Assembly (NCBI GenBank): GCA_900128585.1
Contig: LT642262.1
Location: forward strand, 1-27,416
DNA length: 27,416 nt
Direction of reading: 5' to 3'
From: Stramenopiles sp. TOSAG23-3
Taxonomy: Eukaryota > Sar
The notes beneath the pieces were generated by a model. It made no database searches. It saw only the letters and a program-made list of their open reading frames with translations, and had not been told where the DNA came from. The position numbers and the translations under genes are program-made. Each line of letters begins with the position of its first letter. The stretch's first letter is position 1. Positions 1 through 7,367 of this stretch are shown one piece after another.

Positions 1-169
1 GGACAGCGGCCATGTATACTGGGGCTCCGGCACCGATACGGGCGGCAACTCGGCCTTGGCGCAAGTAGCGGGCTACACGCCCAACTGGGAATTGCAAACC
101 GGCTTTGGCACTGCGGCTGGTGCTCTTGCTCTTTTTCTTTCCGCGTCCTCCTTTTCCTTTTCCTGACAT
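1..169 (-). CDS. Histone H2A, N-terminal part (runs off window)
   Basis: This is the core nucleosomal histone H2A; the first 56 residues lie in the window and the rest is beyond the left edge. The reverse strand from the ATG at 169 reads a glycine/lysine-rich tail ([16 protein letters not shown]), then [16 protein letters not shown], the hallmark start of the H2A histone fold, then [11 protein letters not shown], the highly conserved stretch leading into helix 2. No intron is seen. The gene is head-to-head with H2B, about 1.04 kb apart, and the two share a matching upstream region (see the promoter entries). The C-terminus is missing, so canonical H2A and H2A.X (SQ tail) cannot be told apart. 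This short ORF lies at the edge and is easily overlooked. Confidence 0.97.
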   Translation of the reverse strand, partial: MSGKGKGGRGKKKSKSTSRSAKAGLQFPVGRVARYLRQGRVAARIGAGAPVYMAAV

Positions 170-415
170 GATTGTTAGTTTGTTTTGTTTATATGTTTTT
201 TATATAATGTTTGGTTGATTCTTCTTTCAATACTTTCCGTGGTTTCTTTTCTTTCTTTTTCATTTCCATCCGTGCCGGAACAACCCTTGCACGAGTTGAA
301 TTGGATGTCGTTCGTATTATATAGTTGTGGTGTTCTGCTGCTTCTTCTTCTTCTGTAATAATAATTATATTTTTTTTTATTTTTTGGAAGAAGAAGGAAA
401 AAAGGGGTGGGAGAA
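170..415 (-). promoter_or_regulatory. H2A upstream region, matching that of H2B
   Basis: Read in the direction of H2A, this region holds four blocks. First is a pyrimidine tract with TTCTCCCA and TTCCTTCTTCTTC (386-415). Second is CAACTCGTGCAAGGGTTG followed by TTCCGG (275-298), an almost perfect inverted repeat, about 105 nt before the ATG. Third is a purine-rich stretch with AGAAAAGAAACCACGGA. Fourth is AACCAAA followed by TATATAAAAAACATATAAA (188-206). The same blocks, in the same order and at nearly the same distances, precede H2B. The TATA-like block lies close to the ATG, which would imply a very short 5' UTR if it is used as a TATA box; that step is inference. Confidence 0.75.
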
Positions 416-1011
416 AAAGAAAATAACATCCACATACCATAGAAACAAGAATTTAAAAAAGATGGAAGAGTTATATACATAGGCAGAGCATTGAATTTGT
501 GAATTGAAACGTTGGTAAAGAGAATATAAAGATATAATATGTATGTAATGTAATATATTTATAAAATATTAACATATAAATAGAACTATCATCTAATAGT
601 ATTAATGTTATAATGATGTATTATTAATGGATATAGTATAATTTCCTATTTGTAATAATGTAATTAAATAGTAATGTACATTGTTTATAGTTACTTCATT
701 TTCAATATACAATATTATATAGGATAATAATTCCTTTCAATTGAAATGTATGGTATTAATATTACACTTTAAATAATATACTATTATTTGGTCGTTTATT
801 TATAGTTTATTACATAGGTATTTTGTATATAATTTTTGAATTAGTATATTCACTTGTTTTAAATGCTATATTGATACTATTTCAAAACAATTTCTTAAAA
901 AAGGGCGCGGAAGATAAATGAAATTCCAAAACTTGACTTTTATTCTATTTTCAATGCTATGTATATGTTATTTTACATAAATATTTTCATTTTCTCTTTT
1001 TTTTCTTCTTC
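416..1011. other. AT-rich spacer between the divergent histones
   Basis: This stretch is strongly AT-rich with many short TAATAT and ATTATA strings and no credible ORF. I see no RNA gene in it. It separates the two histone promoters. Confidence 0.7.
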
Positions 1012-1213
1012 TTCTCCCATTCTTCCTTCTTCTTCTTTTTTTTCTTCTACTACCGCACTACGAGACCTACCACTACGACCGACAGATTCAACTCATGCAA
1101 GAGTTGTTCCGGACTCGACTGGATAGAAAAGAAATAGAAAAGAAACAAACGGAGGGAAGAAAAGAAAAGAATTAACCAAAAAATATATATAAAAACATAT
1201 AAAACAAATCAAA
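1012..1213 (+). promoter_or_regulatory. H2B upstream region, matching that of H2A
   Basis: The pyrimidine tract TTCTCCCAT plus TTCCTTCTTCTTC (1012-1035) is followed by CAACTCATGCAAGAGTTG at 1089-1106, a perfect inverted repeat with 6-nt arms and a 6-nt centre, then TTCCGG to 1112. A purine-rich run (AGAAAAGAAACAAACGGA) and a TATA-like block (TATATATAAAAACATATAAAA, 1184-1204) follow. The 24-nt element at 1089-1112 matches its H2A counterpart at 22 positions and ends 101 nt before the ATG. The ATGCAA core resembles half of the octamer element known from histone promoters elsewhere; that resemblance is only suggestive. Confidence 0.75.
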
Positions 1214-1555
1214 ATGGCCAAAACTCCAGCAAAGAAATCCGCAAAGAAAGGTAGCTCCGGCAAACGCCGCCGCCGCAGGACCGAAAGTTTCTCGATCTAC
1301 ATCTACAAAGTCTTGAAACAGGTACACCCAGACACCGGTATGTCCAAGAAAGGTATGTCCATCATGAACTCCTTCATCAACGACATCTTCGGAAAAATCT
1401 CCGAAGAAGCAGGTAAACTTGTACGATACAACAAGAAAGCCACCCTTTCTTCCCGCGAAATCCAAACCGCGGTACGACTTGTACTTCCAGGTGAATTGGC
1501 CAAACACGCCGTCTCCGAAGGTACCAAGGCCGTCACCAAATTCACTTCCGCTTAA
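1214..1555 (+). CDS. Histone H2B
   Basis: This is core histone H2B, 113 aa and complete. A short lysine/proline-rich tail ([12 protein letters not shown]) precedes a basic RRRRR patch, then [22 protein letters not shown] (split across helix 1), [12 protein letters not shown] (helix 2), [23 protein letters not shown] and the C-terminal [13 protein letters not shown] helix, all diagnostic. The tail is shorter than in animals. The ATG at 1214 is preceded by an A-rich leader and is the only sensible start. There is no intron. The gene is divergent from H2A, with a shared promoter design that suggests co-regulation in S phase (inference). An AT-rich hairpin follows the stop codon. Confidence 0.98.
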   Translation: MAKTPAKKSAKKGSSGKRRRRRTESFSIYIYKVLKQVHPDTGMSKKGMSIMNSFINDIFGKISEEAGKLVRYNKKATLSSREIQTAVRLVLPGELAKHAVSEGTKAVTKFTSA

Positions 1556-1569
1556 GTGCACTCAGTGAA

Positions 1570-1590
1570 TTCTATTTATTTAAAATAGAA
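1570..1590 (+). terminator. AT-rich 3' hairpin after H2B
   Basis: TTCTATTT (1570-1577) pairs perfectly with AAATAGAA (1583-1590) around a 5-nt loop. It begins 15 nt after the H2B stop codon and is followed by AACCAAAAC. Replication-dependent histone mRNAs elsewhere end in a short GC-rich stem-loop followed by an ACCCA-like flank. The position and flank here are reminiscent, but the stem is 8 bp and AT-rich, so equivalence is uncertain. Confidence 0.35.
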
Positions 1591-2274
1591 AACCAAAACA
1601 AAAATGGCTTTCTTCAAAGCCGCATTTAGAACCAAAAGAAAAGGAACGTCTCTTCTACCGTGTACATTTTTTAATTCCCAAGTCTTACAATACTATATTT
1701 CTATGCACAACTCCTTCCCTTAGATCAGAGACTCGGTGGTGAATGAAAGAAAAACTCCTCCATCATGGTTAAAAATTCCGCCGTAGTCAGCAATAGTACG
1801 GTAGTGTAGTTGTAATAATGGATTATTGAGTTAGGATTAGGGTACATACATTACACCCTATAGCACCATTTAAGTGATTTAATAGAAGAGTACATTTTAT
1901 ATTTAAGCAATAACAGCTGATGTGGTGTGGTAATGTTCTTTCTTCTGTGTCTGCTGCTCTGTTGCTGCTACAACACTGTAGCTGATGAAGAAGAAGAAGC
2001 TCCTCTCGCGGCGGCGCTCTTTTTTCTTCTTCTTCTTTTCGGCGGTTCGGCGGTCGTCTCTTTTTTTGGTTCGGGGTTTTTTGTATTAATGTCGTATAAA
2101 AAAAGAAAGAAGATATACTGTAAAATATTAATAAATAATTCTCAAGTTGTATCTGAGATTGACGTTTGTGCTCCTTCGTTTCTACCGACGGAATTTTTGT
2201 GAGAGTGATTATCAAATGGAAAGGGGCTGACAAGTGTTCGTATTGAAATATTTTGTAGGAGGGCAGCCTTGAAA
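1591..2274. other. Spacer between H2B and the methyltransferase gene
   Basis: No convincing gene. It holds a small inverted repeat, TAGGGT (1838-1843) with ACCCTA (1855-1860), next to a single degenerate telomere-like TTAGGATTAGGG. It also has a purine run GAAGAAGAAGAAG (about 1987-1999) facing a CTT run (about 2024-2037), which together could fold as a hairpin around a GC-rich loop. A leucine/cysteine-rich 89-aa ORF from 1933 runs through this simple sequence and is probably spurious. Confidence 0.6.
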
Positions 2275-3081
2275 ATGAGCAATACAGGCGCAAAGAATGG
2301 TACTGAAGATACCAACACGGGATATTATCAAACCCACTGGAGTAATGTGTACAAGCAAGATGCCAACAATGAGACTGCTTGCGAATGGCATACTTCCTAC
2401 GAAAGGGTTCGATCGTTTTTAAGTCCGTTCATTAGGACAATGGTTGCAGATGGGCAGAAAAAGAGGATTGTAGATATTGGCTGTGGCGGTTCTTCTTTCG
2501 GCAACGAAATTTTGCAAGAGTACAGCGGCTCCTTCGACCGCCTGACTTTGATAGACATCAGTCCAGAAATTGTAAAAATCGTTGCAAAACGGCATGAAGC
2601 GGATAGCCGTGTCCAAGCCTGTGTCGCGGACTGCCGATTCCTGGACTCTATGGTAGAAACGGGGAGCGTCGACGTGATCATCGACAAGGGAACGCTGGAT
2701 GCACTCGTGGGGACGGACGACAAGAAGGCGATGCTGAAGGAATGCTATCGTATATTGAAGAAAACGAAAGGGTCGGAAGGACTGATGGTCTCCGTGTCCT
2801 TTGGTTCGGTGGAACGTCTTCGCCTCATCGAAGAGGTTTGCAGAGACCTGGGTATGCAGTGGAGACTAAAAATCGTTGCAGACGGTGACCCAAGAGATGG
2901 CTTCAAAGCGAACTTTGTTTTCCTTTTAAGTTTGGATGCACTGAATGGGGTTGTCGTAGAACAAGATGCGCTGACAACTGTCGTACTGGATCGCATCGGG
3001 CGTACGGGCAGTATGTTTGTCGACGAAGAAGACGCTGTCAGCGCTGCAGATTTATTTGGTGACGACGAAAAAAGTGAATAA
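2275..3081 (+). CDS. METTL13/EEF1AKMT4-like SAM methyltransferase
   Basis: This is a class I S-adenosylmethionine-dependent methyltransferase, 268 aa. The N-terminal YYQTHWSNVY resembles the YW..RY entry motif of the family. Motif I is VDIGCGGSSFG (residues 66-76), the acidic end of strand 2 is LIDIS (92-96), and the signature DKGTLDAL (137-144) is typical of the METTL12/METTL13/EEF1AKMT4 group. Members of that group methylate lysines of proteins such as eEF1A and citrate synthase. A C-terminal FKANFVFLLSL strand closes the fold, and an acidic tail ends in DDEKSE. The ATG at 2275 is used; only a TTG lies upstream in frame. No targeting peptide is evident, so a cytosolic protein-lysine methyltransferase is the likeliest role. 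The exact substrate cannot be read from the sequence. Confidence 0.85.
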   Translation: MSNTGAKNGTEDTNTGYYQTHWSNVYKQDANNETACEWHTSYERVRSFLSPFIRTMVADGQKKRIVDIGCGGSSFGNEILQEYSGSFDRLTLIDISPEIVKIVAKRHEADSRVQACVADCRFLDSMVETGSVDVIIDKGTLDALVGTDDKKAMLKECYRILKKTKGSEGLMVSVSFGSVERLRLIEEVCRDLGMQWRLKIVADGDPRDGFKANFVFLLSLDALNGVVVEQDALTTVVLDRIGRTGSMFVDEEDAVSAADLFGDDEKSE

Positions 3082-3396
3082 ACCGTTTTCGCACGAACGA
3101 AGATATTAAAGCAAGACATTTGTCGAGCCCGAGGGGATAAAGGGAGTTTTATCTAAAGTTATTACGCACTGACTACTGAAAATTCCAAGGATTCATCACT
3201 TCCTTGCAAAATGTAAAAATAAGAAAACAAAAAAAGTTAAAAAAATATAAGAAAATAAGAAAAAACTTTATTAAATTTTTTAAAAGAATAGTGTACGAAA
3301 AACAAATTAATATAGTAGTATGTTTTAAGACTCTCATTTTTAATCAATCACTAGTATTTAGTATTTATGTTTTTTGCACAAACGCCGAACAGTTTC
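3082..3396. other. Tail-to-tail spacer, methyltransferase/LpxK
   Basis: An A-rich spacer with long AAGAAAATAAG-type strings, suitable for 3' ends of both flanking genes. No gene or RNA is recognised. Confidence 0.7.
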
Positions 3397-4548
3397 CTAG
3401 CAACTCCGAAACAAATCATCCAACCATAATTGTGCTCCTTCGGTTTCCCCATAATCCTCCAATTGCATTTCAGATACAAGTATACAAGGGTCTAGGGCAC
3501 GAAAAAATTCCAAGGCAAAAGAGCGATCCCCAAACAGCACTCGGCAAGCGTCTTTTTGCGTCATTACAACCCGGCTATTTCCCTTGAGGGCAACCTGCTT
3601 TATTTCCCCCATGTCTTTGCTTGTAAAATAGTGGTGGTCCGGAAAAGAAAATTGGGGAGGTACATCCCAGAATTCTGAAGGCAGCAATCCTCCCAAGTCG
3701 ACTAACGAGCGATGAAAAGCTTGGGGGTTCTCAATCCCAGATACAGGGAGTATGTTTCTTTCGTACACCAAATGGTCCGATGCTTCAATGCTTGATTTCC
3801 TAAACACAAGGGCCCCCATCTCGATTTTATCCGGCTCCTGTAATGTCACTGACTTCATTCTTTCATCTCCATCTTCGACGGCCAGAAAATAAGATGGCAC
3901 CATATTTGCTTTGCAAAACTTTGGAATGCGTTCGCCTGCCTCAAAAACACTTTCAATCTCTTCCTTAATTTTCATCTCCTCAACCGATGATACCATGTTT
4001 GTATTGTACAGAACGATCCGAGTCGCCCGAGTAAGCGCATTCAATGGTTCACGAAGTTTTCCATGTGGTATCAACTTCCCATTTGACCATGGGTTGATGC
4101 AGTTTACACAAACGATATCTTCGTCCCGCTCCACGTGCCAAGTCTGGAACGCGTCGTCCAATATGGCAAATGTTTTCTTTAAGTCTATCCCGCTGTCCTC
4201 CACTTTTTGGGACGCTTGTTCCGCCGCCCGGACACGGTTTGAGCCGATCCCAACGATGGTGTTTTCCGGGCAATTGAGTGCGTACTGGTACCTTTCATCT
4301 TGCCCATAGCCACGTGATAAAATCATTGGGGTGTTCCCTCGCTTTGAGCACTCACGGGCTAAAAGTTCTACCAAAGGGGTTTTTCCAGTGCCTCCAGCGA
4401 CAACGTTTCCGACCGCAACGGTTTTCAATATCTGTCCCTGAACTCCTGGGCCTAACCTAAGTGCCTGTCTCCGAGATATACGTCGATGTGTGCGCAAACC
4501 CATCATGTACAGTTTGGAAAGGACAGGCAACCCGCTGCAATCTTTCAT
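3397..4548 (-). CDS. lpxK: Tetraacyldisaccharide 4'-kinase (LpxK)
   Basis: LpxK transfers phosphate from ATP to the 4' position of the lipid A disaccharide precursor, giving lipid IVA. The 383-aa protein has the Walker A loop AGGTGKT (51-57), SRGYG (78-82), a DDGFQ-like DDAFQ (131-135), HGKLREP (162-168), FPDHHYF (292-298) and VMTQKDA (318-324), all in family order and spacing. Length fits plant and bacterial LpxK. The N-terminus is short and amphipathic (SKLYMMGLRTHRRISRR) and lacks the long hydrophobic helix of the E. coli enzyme. An in-frame stop at 4573-4575 fixes 4548 as the first ATG. In Arabidopsis the pathway is mitochondrial; the location here is unknown. The glycine-to-alanine change in DDxFQ is the only motif deviation noticed. 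Confidence 0.93.
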   Translation of the reverse strand: MKDCSGLPVLSKLYMMGLRTHRRISRRQALRLGPGVQGQILKTVAVGNVVAGGTGKTPLVELLARECSKRGNTPMILSRGYGQDERYQYALNCPENTIVGIGSNRVRAAEQASQKVEDSGIDLKKTFAILDDAFQTWHVERDEDIVCVNCINPWSNGKLIPHGKLREPLNALTRATRIVLYNTNMVSSVEEMKIKEEIESVFEAGERIPKFCKANMVPSYFLAVEDGDERMKSVTLQEPDKIEMGALVFRKSSIEASDHLVYERNILPVSGIENPQAFHRSLVDLGGLLPSEFWDVPPQFSFPDHHYFTSKDMGEIKQVALKGNSRVVMTQKDACRVLFGDRSFALEFFRALDPCILVSEMQLEDYGETEGAQLWLDDLFRSC

Positions 4549-5051
4549 ACCAGCACGTGAAGGACGAAGCTGTTAAACAAATTTACTACGTGATAGCTGC
4601 CAAAACGAAAGACAAAACACTACCCGCTACACCAGAACTCCACGTATGCTATCAAAGACCCCATCGCTTGGTGGATCGCACTGTGCAAGATTCAAACAAC
4701 TTTTCTTCTCGGGGGCTCAACCTTCTGGAAAAGGCTGTGCTCTTCCTAACATGAATGTTGTGCTATTATGAAGTGCGTGTATGAGAATATTTTCGGAAGA
4801 AAAATACATGCGTAATCTACCACTAATACGGTAAAATAGTTATGATGCGAATGAGCGCATGCGGATAATAACTGTACCGCGGAGGAGGAGTTGTATATAT
4901 TTTTTAGTGGGAGTACCGCCGTAGTACAAAAGAGGAGGAGGAAGAAGAAAAAATAAATATGTATGCATGTATAGGAATAAATAAATTATAAGTATATATA
5001 ATTTGTAGTCTAAATATGGTATAATCAAGAATTGTCCTAGTCCTCCTCTGC
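4549..5051. other. 5' spacer of LpxK / 3' end of SGNH hydrolase gene
   Basis: The first 200 nt upstream of LpxK are of mixed composition and contain a CACGTG palindrome (4554-4559) just before the ATG on the minus strand. The rest is AT-rich with purine runs (GGAGGAGGAG near 4881, GAGGAGGAGGAAGAAG near 4932). No gene is seen. Confidence 0.6.
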
Positions 5052-6494
5052 CTACAATTTGCTTGACATTCGTGCGCGTTTGAACTTTGTCTCCTTGCTT
5101 TGACATGTCGTTTGTAAAGAATTTCCCTCTTCCAACGCAACAACCCTCTGTCCAATTATCTCTTGGCCATGCCCAGTTGGATGAATACCATCGGGCTGCA
5201 TCAACGCTGACATTTCGGCCTCTTCTTGGGAAATTAAATCTAACCCACTCCTGTAATATACTTCGTTGTCACCCGCGGCGTTCAAATTGGCAACGATGGT
5301 TTTTAGAACGCCTCGAAACTGGGAGAGTGTGGCTGCATTTGCGCGTGTCCCCATTGGCCTGTCGTATTGGTCCAAAATTTTCTGTGCCACTGCAATAGGA
5401 GAAATAACTAGGATGGGAACCCTCGGATGACCATCCCGAATGGTTAAAATAAAACCCAACACATTGCTCCGAAATGTCCGAATGCTCATCGATCTGTCGA
5501 TATACACGTTGATACCTAGCTCCAAGGCCACAAAGTCGCAACAGTCCTCATCACGAATTACCCGTGCCATTGTTTGGTCAAGATGACACTGTCCAGATAC
5601 ACCCAGCGACAATAGGCGTGCGTCACCAAAAAGCCTCGAGGCAGTGCCAACCCAGGTCTCCGATGGCCCCTTCGCCTGGGCCGCTTGCGTTATTGAGCTC
5701 CCGTAAACTATCCAGCGACGAGGCAGATACTGCTGAGAAAGAAGGGGGACCATCCTGCCAGGAATCCCCCCTACGTTCTGTTGGATTTCAGCGCTGTGAA
5801 TCTTTATAGAGCCGGTGTGTGGTAACCAGATGCAGACATGGTGCATATTTGTGTCATCGGCTTCGTCTGTGCCCGTAGGATACAGCAGGTTCATCTTTGA
5901 AAAATTGTGCTCATCTACGTTCCCGCCCGTGCTTTGCTGACTAAAGGGGCCAAACAAAACTTCAAATTTTACTGGGCCCAGCTTATCCTCCGTGAAATCC
6001 CCCCTGTCTTGCATTATACGGGTCGCCATATCTTTCCAGTGGCCGCCATCGTCTTTTCTGACCCTTCGACTGGATCCTCCTTCAATCCGTTTTATTCGTG
6101 AAGGAACTGTTTCGGAACTATAAAATTTTCCGTTTACGTAGCAATCGAACTTTAATTCGCTAACAATGTTGTAAATGGCTTCCGCGACATAAAATGTAAA
6201 GTGGTCCGCCGTTCCTGTTTTAAAATACCCGTCCAAGGCTGGGTGCTGCCCAAAGTCGCGACTGCACGTAAGTTTTATCACCGGTGAATTCGTTCTCGCG
6301 CAAAATTTTACCCCAGATGGAACGGACAATTCGCCGGCAAGCAGAGGGTCGATGGTGTTGTTCAAAAGGTCATCTTTCTTACCCCTCAAAGGTTTGTACC
6401 AGTGCCCTTCTGAACTAAGACTTTCGAACGGAGAAGGCTCTAACAGGGAAACATGCCCATCAAAAAAGTCCGACGAAAGTTGCACACGCTTCAT
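5052..6494 (-). CDS. SGNH/GDSL hydrolase with C-terminal SKL (PTS1)
   Basis: This 480-aa protein has an N-terminal beta-rich region (about 1-255) and a C-terminal SGNH esterase domain. Block I is WIVYGSSIT (261-269) with the probable nucleophile Ser267, block II is LGVSGQCHLD (Gly298), block III is LELGIN (Asn329), and block V is PDGIHP with Asp435 and His438, so the catalytic set is complete. Order and wording (GINV, ILVISPI, DGIHPTGHG) resemble the bacterial SsfX3-like group (Lipase_GDSL_3 with a GxDLY-type N-domain), a family of acyl esterases. The last residues, KRARMSSKL, form a canonical peroxisomal import signal with basic residues upstream. Peroxisomal deacylation of an unknown ester is inferred. 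No signal peptide is present. Bacterial origin by transfer is possible but unproven. Confidence 0.9.
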   Translation of the reverse strand: MKRVQLSSDFFDGHVSLLEPSPFESLSSEGHWYKPLRGKKDDLLNNTIDPLLAGELSVPSGVKFCARTNSPVIKLTCSRDFGQHPALDGYFKTGTADHFTFYVAEAIYNIVSELKFDCYVNGKFYSSETVPSRIKRIEGGSSRRVRKDDGGHWKDMATRIMQDRGDFTEDKLGPVKFEVLFGPFSQQSTGGNVDEHNFSKMNLLYPTGTDEADDTNMHHVCIWLPHTGSIKIHSAEIQQNVGGIPGRMVPLLSQQYLPRRWIVYGSSITQAAQAKGPSETWVGTASRLFGDARLLSLGVSGQCHLDQTMARVIRDEDCCDFVALELGINVYIDRSMSIRTFRSNVLGFILTIRDGHPRVPILVISPIAVAQKILDQYDRPMGTRANAATLSQFRGVLKTIVANLNAAGDNEVYYRSGLDLISQEEAEMSALMQPDGIHPTGHGQEIIGQRVVALEEGNSLQTTCQSKETKFKRARMSSKL

Positions 6495-7367
6495 AAACGC
6501 TGCTGTATAATTTGGACCTAGATCCAGCTATCCTATTGTTTTGTTGTTTTACCAAAGTCTTATTAATTGGCGCGTTCCCGAACTCGTTTGTAGAAAAAAA
6601 ACTCGCACGGGCTGCTAGGGTGGTGGCCAAGAAACTAATATTACATTTCGTAAAATGCATTGGTTCTCGGCATTTCTAGAACTTTCCACGAGCAATAATT
6701 GTACTTCTTAATTATTTATTTATTAGTCGTCTTTATTTTATTATTATAATTACCATCATATATCTACTACCTACCACTACCAAGGAGGAGGTATAATAAT
6801 CTCATCTCAATATACCGAGTATTATTATTATTATTTTTTCTTCTTCTTCTTCTTCTTCTTTCTTCTTCTTCTTCTTCTTCTTCTTCTTCTTCTTCTTCTT
6901 CTTCTTCTTCTTCTTTTCTTCTTCTTCTTCTTTTTCTTTTTCTTCTTCTTCTTCTTTCTTCTTCTTCTTCTTCTTCTTCTTCTTCTTCTTCTTCTTCTTC
7001 TTCTTCTTCATCTTCGTTCTTCGTTCTTCTTCTTCTTCTTCTCTTCTTCTTCTCTTCTTCTTCTTCTTCTTCTTCTTCTTCTTCGTTCTTCTTTTTTTCG
7101 GGAAGAAGAAGAAGAAGAGGAGAGAAAGGATTTTATATTTTTTTGTTTTTTTTTTCTTCTTTCTTTTTTTTTTCTCCTCTCCTCTCTCTTAAAAAATAAT
7201 AATAATAGATATTTAATGCAAGTTAAACGGGAGATTTTCCTACCCGTTTCATACAGGCATGTGCAGGAATTTTGAAACGACATATCGTTATTGTTTTCTT
7301 TAAATAGGGTAGGATTCAGTAAACATATATTTATTCCGAGACGTACAGCAACTGCGTTTATTTCAGT
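6495..7367. other. Head-to-head spacer, SGNH hydrolase/MDR oxidoreductase
   Basis: This divergent spacer contains the two start regions. Its middle is the long simple repeat annotated separately. The flanks are AT-rich. ORFs coding Glu/Lys or Leu/Phe runs here are repeat artefacts. Confidence 0.7.
6834..7129. repeat. (CTT)n tract flipping to (GAA)n
   Basis: About 265 nt of nearly pure pyrimidine, mostly CTT triplets with a few TTTC, CATC and CGTT interruptions, runs from 6834 to 7098. After TTTTTTTCGGG it switches to a GAA run (7102-7118, then purine-rich to 7129). The two halves are complementary, so the end can form a hairpin, and the long homopurine/homopyrimidine tract is of the type that forms triplex (H-DNA). 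Confidence 0.95.

Noticed and set aside
1831-1862. TTAGGATTAGGG as a possible telomeric repeat
   Set aside because: Only one and a half degenerate units; this is interior sequence next to normal genes.
1933-2202. Leu/Cys/Phe-rich 89-aa ORF looking like a small membrane protein
   Set aside because: The hydrophobic parts come from CTG and CTT runs and the rest is AT-rich; no domain, and it occupies a repeat-laden 5' spacer.
3204-3587. 127-aa plus-strand ORF over the 3' end of LpxK
   Set aside because: It is the antisense shadow of LpxK plus A-rich spacer.
4461-4754. 97-codon plus-strand ORF overlapping the LpxK start
   Set aside because: It begins with GTG, not ATG, has no recognisable domain and overlaps the LpxK N-terminus in antisense.
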